Assembly (NCBI GenBank): GCA_963772265.1
Contig: CAVYWS010000011.1
Location: 1 to 37,147, forward strand
Direction of reading: 5' to 3'
Source of the DNA: Mayfieldus sp963772265
GTDB taxonomy: Bacteria > Actinomycetota > Thermoleophilia > Solirubrobacterales > 70-9
DNA length: 37,147 nt
Positions 26,336-34,089 of the stretch are shown here, one piece after another. Under the pieces are notes generated by a model, which did no database searches, had not been told where the DNA came from, and saw nothing but the letters and a program-made list of their open reading frames with translations. Each line of letters starts with the position of its first letter. The stretch's first letter is position 1. The position numbers were made by a program, and so were the translations under genes.

Positions 26336-27523
26336 TTAGGAGTCCGCCGGCCGCACCACATACAAGGGTGTCGGCATCGGGAATCCCTTCAGCTCGACCT
26401 CGCCGATCGGCTCGAACTCGAGGTGCGCGTCGCGGATCGATTCGACGACGCGGTCGGTGACCAGCACCTCGCCCCCCAGCGCCCGGTTGACGATCCGGTG
26501 CACAAGGTTGACGTCGGTGCCGAAGTAGTCGCCGTCCCGATAGACGGCCCAGCCGTGGTGGATCCCCACCCGCGGCCTCGGGCGCTCCTGGAATAGCGCG
26601 AGGAAGCCGACCGCCCACTCGGTCAGCGAGCCGGGGTCGGGCGAGACGATCATCACCTCGTCGCCGATCGTCTTCACGATCGTCGCCTCGGCCGGCAGGG
26701 TCGCCTCGACCGTCTCGATGAAGCGCTCGATCACGTCCAGCGCCTCCTCGTCGCCCTCCTCCTCGGTGTAGCGGACGAACCCGGTCAGGTCGATGAAGCA
26801 GAGGGTCACCAGAACCCGGCCGAGGGTGGTATCGCGGCCCAGCTCCGACTCCATGTGGCCGACGACGTCCTGCTCGAGAAAGAAGCGGACGTAGCGGTTG
26901 TGCAGGTACTCGAACAGCGGCGTGGCGAGGGGCAGCACGTCGGAGGCCAGGCTCTGGATCTCCTCCGCCATCTCCATCTCCGGAACCCCGTCGCGGATCA
27001 GCGGCTCGTGCACGTAGAGATGGAAGAGGCGCACCTCGGCGTCGGCGACGCGGCGCTGCGCCTGCGCGTAGACACGGACCAGTTGCAGGAAGGCCACCAG
27101 CGGCAGGCCGGCCTCGAGGATCCGGGCGCAGTGGCGCATCGCCTCCAGGTCGGCCTCGCTGAGGGTGCGCTCGCTACCGGTCGGAGTCCCCATCATCATC
27201 TGCAGCCGCTCGATCAGCTCCGGCTCCAGGCCCGTGTCGGCAGCCGCCTCCTCGATCGAGTGGACGCCGGCGGTGTCGGGGAAGAGCTCCTCGGCGAGCC
27301 CGAAGGCGAGCTTGCCCTCCCGGCCCGCCCGTTTGAGGTCCTCGAGCGAGTGGCCCCGCTCGCGCATCCGCGCCACGACCCGGGCCTGGGCGGCTGCGAC
27401 CCCGGTCCAGCGCCCCTTCTTGACCGGGATCACCTTCTCCTCGGCCCAGCGCTTCAGCGTGCTCGCCGAAACACCGGCGCGGCGCGAGGCCTCGCTCAGG
27501 GAGATGTATTCGTCGGCCGCCAT
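26336..27523 (-). CDS. MerR-type HTH protein with class III adenylate/guanylate cyclase domain
   Basis: A 395-residue soluble protein. Residues about 5-75 form a MerR-like winged helix (ISLSEASRRAGVSASTLKRW). A helical middle region resembles a second regulatory module (about 85-230). Residues about 238-392 are a class III nucleotidyl cyclase. The two metal Asp are present: D245 in FIDLTGF and D288 in KTIGDEVM. So are K284 and the transition-state pair N339/R343 (DVNLVHRIVNR). It may therefore be catalytically competent. DNA binding plus cyclic nucleotide synthesis in one protein is unusual outside this lineage. Start ATG 27521-27523. Upstream lies the promoter-RNA-terminator arrangement at 27557-27753. 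Confidence 0.9.
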   Translation of the reverse strand: MAADEYISLSEASRRAGVSASTLKRWAEEKVIPVKKGRWTGVAAAQARVVARMRERGHSLEDLKRAGREGKLAFGLAEELFPDTAGVHSIEEAAADTGLEPELIERLQMMMGTPTGSERTLSEADLEAMRHCARILEAGLPLVAFLQLVRVYAQAQRRVADAEVRLFHLYVHEPLIRDGVPEMEMAEEIQSLASDVLPLATPLFEYLHNRYVRFFLEQDVVGHMESELGRDTTLGRVLVTLCFIDLTGFVRYTEEEGDEEALDVIERFIETVEATLPAEATIVKTIGDEVMIVSPDPGSLTEWAVGFLALFQERPRPRVGIHHGWAVYRDGDYFGTDVNLVHRIVNRALGGEVLVTDRVVESIRDAHLEFEPIGEVELKGFPMPTPLYVVRPADS

Positions 27524-27556
27524 CTCGTCGACCGCCGCACCTTAGCCGCGGGGGCG

Positions 27557-27592
27557 CAAACAAAAAGCGACGGGGTCACGCGGCCCCGTCGC
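27557..27592 (-). terminator. Intrinsic terminator before the cyclase gene
   Basis: Minus strand: a perfect 9-bp stem, GCGACGGGG with CCCCGTCGC, and an 8-base loop are followed by TTTTTGTTTG. It can end transcripts from the SCP2-like gene and from the promoter at 27726-27753. Confidence 0.85.
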
Positions 27593-27719
27593 CTGCGGGC
27601 ATTCGGCCCGCCACGTCGGCCTGGCGGCGCTTCTTCGCGCCTCGCGGGCTTTCTCGCCTCGCCTCAGTCGCCGGGAGGCTCGGCGGCCGGCCCACTGTCG
27701 GCCTGCTGCCTCTTTTGAC
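27557..27719 (-). ncRNA. Candidate structured small RNA or attenuated leader of the cyclase gene
   Basis: A consensus promoter (27726-27753) and an intrinsic terminator (27557-27592) bracket about 163 bases with no good reading frame. On the minus strand several stems can form: CGCCG with CGGCG near 27667-27683, GGCGC with GCGCC around GAAGAA near 27627-27642, and GCGGGC with GCCCGC around CGAAT near 27595-27612. The terminator stem follows. It could act alone as a trans-acting RNA, or be a leader that controls read-through into the cyclase gene 34 bases further on. It does not match SRP RNA, tmRNA, RNase P or a riboswitch I know. Confidence 0.55.
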
Positions 27720-27725
27720 AGCCGC

Positions 27726-27753
27726 AGCATACGACCGGGGGGGTCGATGTCAA
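27726..27753 (-). promoter_or_regulatory. Strong housekeeping-type promoter
   Basis: Minus strand: TTGACA (27748-27753), 16-base spacer, TATGCT (27726-27731); predicted start near 27719. The spacer contains CGACC and GGTCG arms around a G/C run (27732-27746), which could bind a regulator. It lies directly after the SCP2-like stop at 27760. Confidence 0.75.
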
Positions 27754-27759
27754 GCCGGC

Positions 27760-28230
27760 TTAATGCAGCAGCAAATGCGGGAAATCCCGCTCCAGGACTC
27801 GCCTGTAGCAGGCGACCAGCTGGCTGCTGATCGGCAGCAGGTCGAGCGCCGCGCGCGACTCACACGAGCAGCGGATCCGGCCGCGGGCCATCGCGATCGC
27901 CAGGTTCTCCGCCCCCTGCAGGTAGAGGTTGGCCACCGCCGAGCTCATCTCGAGCGTCAGCCGCGGCTGCAGCTCCGGGTCCTCGGCGAACGACCAGCGA
28001 ACGTTGTGGTCGCGCTCGTCGGAGCTGGCGACGGTCAGAGACAGGCCGAGGTCGGAGAAGACGTAGCGGTAGGAGACCCGGGCGGAGCGCATCCGGGTTC
28101 CGAGCTCGCTCTCGCCGTCGATCTCCTCGAGCAGGGCTGTGAGCACGTCGCGCAGCTCATCCGCCGAAGCGAACTCGACCGCCTCGAGACTTTCCTCCGC
28201 TGTGGCCGCTTTGGCCGCTGTGGCGGGCAT
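27760..28230 (-). CDS. SCP2-like (sterol carrier protein-type) domain protein
   Basis: A 156-residue soluble protein with an acidic N-terminal helix (ASADELRDVLTALLEEI). A domain like the SCP2 lipid-binding fold follows: VRWSFAEDPELQPRLTLEMS, then AVANLYLQGAENLAIAMARG and LLPISSQLVACYRRVL. That is the usual run of an aspartate-rich strand, a helix with LxG and a G-I-x-C segment. The fold binds hydrophobic ligands; the ligand is not evident. Start ATG 28228-28230 without a clear ribosome binding site. It lies 52 bases after the ZIP transporter on the same strand. Confidence 0.55.
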   Translation of the reverse strand: MPATAAKAATAEESLEAVEFASADELRDVLTALLEEIDGESELGTRMRSARVSYRYVFSDLGLSLTVASSDERDHNVRWSFAEDPELQPRLTLEMSSAVANLYLQGAENLAIAMARGRIRCSCESRAALDLLPISSQLVACYRRVLERDFPHLLLH

Positions 28231-28282
28231 GGACGGCGGAGTCTATGCGCAATTTGCGGCTGCGCGAGGAGGGGCCCGCAGT

Positions 28283-29012
28283 TCAGCTGACGGTCGAGAG
28301 GCCGGCGGCTACGGCAAAGCCGAGCGTCGTCACCAGCCCCGCGGTACGCCCCGCCTGCCTGGTCGCCTCGGGGATCAGGGAATCGATCAGCAGCACCAGC
28401 AGGGCCCCGGCGGCAAAGCCGTTGACGCCGGCCCGCATTTCGTCGGATGCCGCATCGGCGATCGCGTAGCCGAGCATGGTCGAGAGCACGCAGATCCCCG
28501 CCACCGCGAGCCAGAGCCGGAGGATCGTGCGGCGCTCGGTGCCGCTTCGCTCCATCTCGCTCGAGGAGCCGATCGACTCAGGCAGGTTGGAGACGAAGAT
28601 CGCGACCAGCAGGCCGACTCCCACCCCATGTCCGCTTGCGACGCTTATCCCGAGCACCAGCTGTTCGGGGACGCCGTCGAGGAAGGCGCCCAGCGCCAGC
28701 GCCTGCCCGGGAGACGCACCCCTGCATCCGCCCGGGCATCCCCCGGCCGCCGGAGAATCGGCGCCCCACCGCGCCGTCGGCGAGGTAGTAGGCGAACGCG
28801 CCGGCGCCGAGGCCGAGCGCGGTCGCGCCGCCGCCGCCGACGTCGAGCCCCTCCTGGACCAGCTCGTAGCTGACGGCGCTGATCAACGCCCCGGCGCCGA
28901 AGGCGAGCACGTAGCCGAGCTGTCGATGGGGCCAGCGGCGGGCGAAGGCGAGCAGCGCCCCGATCACCAGTGAGGAGGCGGCAAGCGCGCCCCAGCCGAG
29001 TGCAGCGGCCAT
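28283..29012 (-). CDS. ZIP family metal transporter (one frameshift as read)
   Basis: An integral membrane protein of about 242 residues when joined, related to ZIP divalent metal (zinc or iron) transporters. The N-terminal half holds LVIGALLAFARRW and LAFGAGALISAVSYELVQE. The C-terminal half holds ALGAFLDGVPEQLVLGIS, with DGVPE in the place of the HNxPEG metal motif. SGHGVGVGLLVAIFVSNLPE and NGFAAGALLVLLIDSLIPEA follow. The halves are in different frames, joined by removing one base near 28707-28735, in the short cytoplasmic loop. Start ATG 29010-29012. Divergent from the VOC gene. Confidence 0.8.
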
Positions 29013-29024
29013 GCGGCGATGCTA

Positions 29025-29052
29025 TTCGCCGGCCAGGTCATGTTTATATAAG
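29025..29052 (+). promoter_or_regulatory. Likely promoter of the VOC gene
   Basis: TTCGCC (29025-29030), 16-base spacer, TATAAG (29047-29052); predicted start near 29059, giving a short leader with GGAGGTGA just before the ATG. The AT-rich TTTATATAAG also offers TATAAA on the opposite strand, toward the ZIP gene. Confidence 0.5.
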
Positions 29053-29075
29053 CTGGCAAATACGGAGGTGAAGCC

Positions 29076-29501
29076 ATGAAGCAAAGCGTCTCGCTGATCA
29101 CGCTCGGTGTCTCTGACTACGCCCGCGCCAAGGCGTTCTATGAGGCGCTCGGATGGGATGTCACAAGCGACATCCAGGAGACGGCCTTCTTCCAGGCCAA
29201 CGGCGTCGTCGTCGTCCTCTGGTCCCGCGAAAAGCTCGCCGAGGACATGGGCATCGAGGACGACGGCGCGGATTGGGGCGGCATCGCGCTGGCCAACAAC
29301 GTCGCCTCGCGCGGAGAGGTCGACGAGGTGATCGAGCATGCGCAGAGAAACGGCGCTGTGATCACGCGCCAGCCGGCCGAGACGTTCTACGGCGGCTACG
29401 CGGGTGGCTTTCGCGACCTCGATGGGCACGTCTGGGAGGTCGCCCACAACCCGTCGTTCGAAGTCAAGGAGGACGGCAGCGTCGTCCTCCCCGGCTCGTA
29501 A
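29076..29501 (+). CDS. VOC superfamily (glyoxalase/bleomycin-resistance-like) protein
   Basis: A 141-residue cytoplasmic protein of two beta-alpha-beta-beta-beta units, the vicinal oxygen chelate fold. Visible marks are ITLGVSDYARAKAFYEALGW at the N-terminus and GGYAGGFRDLDGHVWEVAHN near the end, whose final E is the usual metal ligand. Members include lyases, isomerases and antibiotic-binding proteins; the substrate cannot be told. The ribosome binding site GGAGGTGA is the strongest in the window. It ends 5 bases before the convergent PucR gene. Confidence 0.9.
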   Translation: MKQSVSLITLGVSDYARAKAFYEALGWDVTSDIQETAFFQANGVVVVLWSREKLAEDMGIEDDGADWGGIALANNVASRGEVDEVIEHAQRNGAVITRQPAETFYGGYAGGFRDLDGHVWEVAHNPSFEVKEDGSVVLPGS

Positions 29502-29506
29502 GACCG

Positions 29507-30658
29507 TTACTTCGGCAGCGTCGGCTCGAGGATCCTGTAGGCCTTGATCCCCAGGCCGAGCCGCTCGCGGTCCGAGCTCGAGCCCGGGTCCAGCCCGCTC
29601 AGCTCGCGCACCCGGTCGAGCCGGTAGGCGACCGTGTGGCGGTGGGCGAAGATCGCCCGTGCGGTCGCGTTCATGTTGCAGTCCTGGGCCAGGTAGGCCT
29701 CCAGCGTCGTCAGCAGCTCGCTGCGGTACTGGCGGTCATAGGCGATCACCGGAGCGACCGTGTCCTCGTAGAAGCTGCGCACCTCTTCGGGATCGGAGAC
29801 CAGGGCCCGAAACAGCAGCCGGTAGACGCCGTCGCCGGCGCCGGCGTCGATCTGCTCCGCCAGGCGGCCGTCGCGACGCACCACCTCGAGCACCAGCTCG
29901 GCCTCGCGCACTCCCTGGTGAAGGTCCCCCGGCTCGGGGTAGAACGAGGAGACCGCGGCCGGGCCGTGGCTGCGCAGGCGCCCGGCCAGCTTCCGCGCCC
30001 GCGCCGTCGCCGCCTCGGGCTCCTGCTCGCCGCCGGGCAGGATCGCGAACAGCAGCTCGCCGATCGGCTCCGCCAGCGCCCCCGGCCATTCCGACTCGAC
30101 AAGCGCCGCGGCGCCGCGCGGCTTCTGCGAGCGCAGCTCGGCGATCAGCACCAGCCCGCCGTTCGGCAGCTCGCAGCCGAGCCGGGCGGCGCGGCGCTCG
30201 ACGTCGGCGCTGTCGACCTTGCCGGCCCTCAGGTCCTCGATCAGGCTCGCCCGCACCTCGTGCTCGACCTCGTCGCGGGCCTCGGCGACGGCAAGCTCGG
30301 CGACGGCGGCCAATGCAGCCGCCCGCGCCACCTCCTCGCTGTCGATCGACGGTACCTCGCGGGCGGCCGAGCCGTTCGAGCCCATCACCAGCACGGCGCC
30401 GATCTCGTCCTCCCCCGCCTGGACCGGAACCGCGACGTCAAGCCCGTCGGGATCCGGCGGGTCTTCCCCCTCGATCCGCCGGGCGACGAAGCGCACCAGC
30501 TCTTCCGCCACCCCGCCGTTCGAGGAGGCAGAGAGACCGCGGGCCGGAAGCACGATCGCCACCGGCCCGCCGGTCTGGTGCGAAGCGAGCTCCGCCACGC
30601 CCTCCAAGCCCTCGCCGCCGAGAACAGCGCCGAGCATGGTGGCGTGGAGGTCTCGCAT
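29507..30658 (-). CDS. PucR/CdaR family transcriptional regulator
   Basis: A 383-residue regulator. The N-terminal part (about 1-130) looks like a GAF-type sensor domain. A middle domain of the CdaR/PucR type follows. The C-terminal helix-turn-helix (about 325-375) has LLTTLEAYLAQDCNMNATAR and HRHTVAYRLDRVRELSGLD, the family signature. Members often control nitrogen-compound or purine use. It starts 6 bases after the glnA stop on the same strand, so it is probably co-transcribed with glnA and may regulate the nitrogen genes. This is inferred from context. Confidence 0.9.
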   Translation of the reverse strand: MRDLHATMLGAVLGGEGLEGVAELASHQTGGPVAIVLPARGLSASSNGGVAEELVRFVARRIEGEDPPDPDGLDVAVPVQAGEDEIGAVLVMGSNGSAAREVPSIDSEEVARAAALAAVAELAVAEARDEVEHEVRASLIEDLRAGKVDSADVERRAARLGCELPNGGLVLIAELRSQKPRGAAALVESEWPGALAEPIGELLFAILPGGEQEPEAATARARKLAGRLRSHGPAAVSSFYPEPGDLHQGVREAELVLEVVRRDGRLAEQIDAGAGDGVYRLLFRALVSDPEEVRSFYEDTVAPVIAYDRQYRSELLTTLEAYLAQDCNMNATARAIFAHRHTVAYRLDRVRELSGLDPGSSSDRERLGLGIKAYRILEPTLPK

Positions 30659-30664
30659 TTGAGG

Positions 30665-32038
30665 TCAGAGCACAGGGAGGTATTTCTCGAGTTCCCAGTG
30701 GGTGACCTGAACCCGGTACTCCTCCCACTCCTCGCGCTTCAGCTCCACGTAGCGCTCGAAGATGTGATCGCCGAGCGCCTTGCGGACGAGCTCCGAGCCG
30801 GCCAGCTCCTCGATCGCCTCGCCGAGTGTCTCGGGAAGCTGCTCGATGCCGCGCGCGTCACGCTCGTCGGGTGTGAGGTCGTAGAGGTTGGTCTCCATCG
30901 GCTCCGGGATGTCGTAGCCATGCTCGATCCCGTCCAGCCCCGCATGCAGCATCGCCGCGAAGGTCAGGTAGGGATTGCAGGACGGATCCGGACAGCGCAG
31001 CTCGCACCGCGTCGCCTTCTCCTTGCCCGGCTGGTACATCGGCACCCGCACCAGGGCCGAGCGGTTGCGCTGCGACCAGGCGCAGTAGACGGGCGCCTCG
31101 TAACCGGGCACCAATCGCTTGTAGCTGTTGACGTTGGGCGCGAACAGGGCGCAGATCTCGCGCGCGTGCTTGAGCAGGCCGGCGATGTAGGCCCGGCCGG
31201 TGTCGGAGAGGTGGTAGTGGCCGCTCTCCTCGTAGAAGGCGTTCTTGCCCTCGTTGAACAGCGACTGGTGGGTGTGCATGCCGGATCCGTTCTCGCCAAA
31301 CAGCGGCTTCGGCATGAAGGTCGCGTAGACCCCGTGCAGATGGGCGATCTCCTTGACCACGGTGCGATAGGTCATCGCGTTGTCCGACATCCGCAGCCCC
31401 TCGGCGTAGCGCATGTCGATCTCGTGCTGGGAGGGCCCGACCTCGTGGTGGGTGTACTCGACCGGGATCCCGACCTTCTTCAGCGCGTTGACGGTGTCGC
31501 GGCGCAGATCCGAGGCGGCGTCCAGCGTCGTCAGGTCGAAGTAGCCGCCCTTGTCGAGGATCGTCGGGATCCCGTCTTCGTTCAGCTCGTCCGAGGCGAA
31601 GTAGAAGAACTCCAGCTCCGGGCCGAGGTTGAAGGTGTCGAAGCCCATCTCGCCGGCGCGGGCAAGGGCGCGTCGCATCACGAACCGCGGATCGCCCTCG
31701 TAGGGCTCGCCGCCGGGCCGCAGCACGTCGCAGAACATCCGCGCCACGTTGCCCTTGCCCTGGCCGCCGTCGTCACGCCAGGGCAGGACGACGTAGGTAT
31801 CTGGGTCCGGCATCGCGATCATGTCGGACTCCTCGATCCGGTTGAAGCCGGTGATCGAGGAGCCGTCGAATCCCATCCCCTCGTCCAGCGCGTCCTCCAA
31901 CTCCTCCTTGCCAACCGCAAAGCTCTTCAGCTGGCCATTGATGTCGGTGAACCAGAAGCGGATGAACTCGATGCCCTCCTCCTCGACCCGGGCGAGGATG
32001 TCGCCCGGCGTGGACTGGGGCTCGGTGGTCGTTGCCAT
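30665..32038 (-). CDS. glnA: Glutamine synthetase, type I
   Basis: Makes glutamine from glutamate, ammonia and ATP. Of 457 residues, the N-terminal beta-grasp contains FIRFWFTDINGQLKSF and GFDGSSITGF. The catalytic domain has LGPELEFFYF, EVGPSQHEIDMRYAEG, KPLFGENGSGMHTHQSLF and the ATP loop NSYKRLVPGYEAPVY. NLYDLTPDE contains the Tyr at the position adenylylated in some GS-I enzymes. The C-terminal part looks more like the GSI-alpha group, so regulation by adenylylation is uncertain. Start ATG 32036-32038 with AAGGAGAGAA upstream. It follows glnK after a GC-rich hairpin and precedes the PucR gene. Confidence 0.96.
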   Translation of the reverse strand: MATTTEPQSTPGDILARVEEEGIEFIRFWFTDINGQLKSFAVGKEELEDALDEGMGFDGSSITGFNRIEESDMIAMPDPDTYVVLPWRDDGGQGKGNVARMFCDVLRPGGEPYEGDPRFVMRRALARAGEMGFDTFNLGPELEFFYFASDELNEDGIPTILDKGGYFDLTTLDAASDLRRDTVNALKKVGIPVEYTHHEVGPSQHEIDMRYAEGLRMSDNAMTYRTVVKEIAHLHGVYATFMPKPLFGENGSGMHTHQSLFNEGKNAFYEESGHYHLSDTGRAYIAGLLKHAREICALFAPNVNSYKRLVPGYEAPVYCAWSQRNRSALVRVPMYQPGKEKATRCELRCPDPSCNPYLTFAAMLHAGLDGIEHGYDIPEPMETNLYDLTPDERDARGIEQLPETLGEAIEELAGSELVRKALGDHIFERYVELKREEWEEYRVQVTHWELEKYLPVL

Positions 32039-32072
32039 TTCTCTCCTTGTCTCCTTTTCTTGACGGAGGTTG

Positions 32073-32114
32073 GGGCGGGGCGGCCTTGCTCGTAAGAGCT
32101 CGGCCGCCCCGCCC
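32073..32114 (-). promoter_or_regulatory. Large GC-rich hairpin between glnK and glnA
   Basis: A perfect 13-bp inverted repeat, GGGCGGGGCGGCC at 32073-32085 and its reverse at 32102-32114, with an internal small stem GCTC/GAGC in the loop. No T-run follows on the glnA strand. It could end or weaken the amt-glnK transcript, or act as a structured leader before the glnA ribosome binding site. Confidence 0.6.
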
Positions 32115-32143
32115 GTTCCGTTCCGATCGTATGCCCGCAGGCC

Positions 32144-32512
32144 CTAGGCCGGAACCTCCGTTTCCGTGTGTGGGTCCAAAACCTCCTCGCCCTTCTCGCC
32201 GGTGCGGATGCGGATCGCCTCCTCCACCGGCAGGACGAAGATCTTTCCGTCTCCGACCTCGCCCGTTCGGGCGTGCTTGAGGATCGTCTCGACCACGAGG
32301 CCCTTGTCCTTGTCCTCAACGACGATCTCGACCTTGAGCTTCGGCCGCACGTTGACGGTCAGGGTGGAACCCCGGTACTGCTCGATGATCCCCTTCTGGC
32401 GACCCGAGCCCTTGGCCTCGAGGATCGAGATCGAGGGAAACCCTCGCTCGAGCAACTCGGTCCTGATCGGCTCGAACGCCTCGTGTCGGATGAACGCTTC
32501 GATCTTCTTCAT
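32144..32512 (-). CDS. glnK: PII family nitrogen regulator without Tyr51
   Basis: A trimeric PII protein sensing ATP/ADP and 2-oxoglutarate, usually blocking the ammonium channel when nitrogen is ample. The 122-residue protein has the normal fold marks: KGSGRQKG, PKLKVEIVV and TGEVGDGKIFVLPVEEAIRI. The T-loop reads YRGSTLTVNVRPK. Tyr46 and Ser49 are present but position 51, the Tyr modified in enteric and actinobacterial GlnB/GlnK, is Leu. Start ATG 32510-32512 with AAGGAGGA upstream, 14 bases after amt. The pairing with amt supports the GlnK role. Confidence 0.95.
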   Translation of the reverse strand: MKKIEAFIRHEAFEPIRTELLERGFPSISILEAKGSGRQKGIIEQYRGSTLTVNVRPKLKVEIVVEDKDKGLVVETILKHARTGEVGDGKIFVLPVEEAIRIRTGEKGEEVLDPHTETEVPA

Positions 32513-32526
32513 GCGTCCAATCCTCC

Positions 32527-34026
32527 TTACTTGGCCTGCTGTGCAGCCATCTGGCTGACAGCGGGTGCCGGCGTCGCTGCCGGAGGCGGCGGCGCATTTG
32601 ACGGCAGTCCGGTCGAATACTCCGGCTGCGGGATGAACTGCTCCGGGTATCCGTACATCCCGTGCTCGGAGATGTCCAGCCCGGCATCCTCCTCGGCCTC
32701 GGTGACGCGGAGCCCGATCGTCGCCTTGATCAGCGCGAACATGGCATAGGAGACCACGAACACGCAGACGAACGCGACCGCGATCCCCAGCGCCTGGGCC
32801 CCGAGCTGCTGGAACACGCCACCGGGGGCATTGGCCGAATCGGTTATCTGGTACCAGACGCCGGGCTTGCCGACGCCGTTCAGCTCCGCCAGCCGCGGCG
32901 AGGTGAACAGGCCGCAGGCCAGGGTGCCCCAGACGCCCGCCAGACCGTGCGCCGACAGCGCTCCAACCGGGTCGTCGAGGACCTTCTCGATCGCGAACAC
33001 GCCGTAGACGACGATCACGCCGGCGATCGCGCCGATGATCGGTGCCGCCCAGTACTCGACGTAGCCGGACGGGGCGGTGATCGCGACCAGCGCTGCAATC
33101 GCGCCGTTGCCGGCCATGCCGATGTCGATCGTGTTCGTCTTGCGGTACATCACCGCGACCGCGGACACCACGCCTGCGGCAGCCGCCAGGTTGGTGACCA
33201 GGACGACCTCCGCGAAGCGGTTGCCGACCGCGGCCAGGGTCGAGCCCGGATTGAAACCGAACCAGCCGAGCCAGAGGATCAGCACGCCGAGGCCGACCAG
33301 GGGCATCGAGTGCCCCGGTATCACCCGCGGCTTGCCGTCGGAGCCGTACTTCCCGATCCGCGGCCCCAGCAGCAGCAGCGCCGCCAGCGCCCCCGTCGCC
33401 CCGATCAGGTGGACCACCGTCGAGCCGGCGAAGTCCTGCATGCCGATGTTGGCCTGCAGCCAGCCGCCGCCGAAGATCCAGTGGCTGATGATCGGGTAGA
33501 TCAGGGCGCTGAACACGATCGCGTAGATCACGTAGGCGCCGAACTTGATCCGCTCCAGCGTCGTGCCCCAGACGATCGCCAGCGACACGGCGCAGAACAC
33601 GAACTGGAAGAACAGCAGCGCCGCCGGGTTTACCCCGGTGGCCCCGACCAGCGGAATGATGCTTCCGGTCGAGGCGGCGTCGGTGCTGACGTCGAGAAAG
33701 AACCCGTGCGTACCCGCAATCGCCCCGGCGCCCCCGAACGCGAGCGCGAAACCGACCGCCCAGTAGCAGAGCGAGGCAATCGAGAAGTTCACCAGGATCT
33801 TCGCGATGCCCGCACCGGCGTTCTTCATCCGTGAGAAGCCGATTTCCAGGAAGGCGAAGCCGGCCTGCATGAACATGACGAGAATCCCCGCGACGATCAC
33901 CCAGGTCGTGTTGACGCTGGAAACCGTCTCGTCGAGGGTGGGCCCGTCGGCGCCGAACGCCAACGAAGGCAAGGCCAGCGAAAGGACCACTGCCAGGGGC
34001 GCTGCGGCAAGGAACTTCCGTTTCAT
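32527..34026 (-). CDS. amt: Ammonium transporter
   Basis: An Amt/Mep/Rh channel of 499 residues with a signal-like N-terminus (residues 1-25, ending AFGA) and eleven membrane helices. The pore twin His are visible in STVVHLIGATGAL and ALSAHGLAGVWG. The phenylalanine gate area, GFAFLEIGFSR and WLGWFGFNPGS are also conserved. The C-terminal tail that contacts GlnK contains ISEHGMYGYPEQ. The protein ends in a Pro/Ala/Gln-rich tail. Start ATG 34024-34026 with AAGGAGGA upstream. First gene of amt-glnK. Confidence 0.97.
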   Translation of the reverse strand: MKRKFLAAAPLAVVLSLALPSLAFGADGPTLDETVSSVNTTWVIVAGILVMFMQAGFAFLEIGFSRMKNAGAGIAKILVNFSIASLCYWAVGFALAFGGAGAIAGTHGFFLDVSTDAASTGSIIPLVGATGVNPAALLFFQFVFCAVSLAIVWGTTLERIKFGAYVIYAIVFSALIYPIISHWIFGGGWLQANIGMQDFAGSTVVHLIGATGALAALLLLGPRIGKYGSDGKPRVIPGHSMPLVGLGVLILWLGWFGFNPGSTLAAVGNRFAEVVLVTNLAAAAGVVSAVAVMYRKTNTIDIGMAGNGAIAALVAITAPSGYVEYWAAPIIGAIAGVIVVYGVFAIEKVLDDPVGALSAHGLAGVWGTLACGLFTSPRLAELNGVGKPGVWYQITDSANAPGGVFQQLGAQALGIAVAFVCVFVVSYAMFALIKATIGLRVTEAEEDAGLDISEHGMYGYPEQFIPQPEYSTGLPSNAPPPPAATPAPAVSQMAAQQAK

Positions 34027-34089
34027 TACCGTTCCTCCTTGCCCGCCGGAGCATGCCCCGACGGTCGCGGTTTACCGATTGCGGCCACG

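Noticed and set aside
27542..27730. A 62-codon frame in the gap before the MerR-cyclase
   Set aside because: Arg- and Ala-rich, lies over the promoter, stems and terminator, and has no ribosome binding site; a non-coding RNA explains the region better.
29153..32095. A 980-codon open frame on the plus strand across the VOC, PucR and glnA genes
   Set aside because: It crosses three well-supported genes in the wrong frame or strand and shows no domain.
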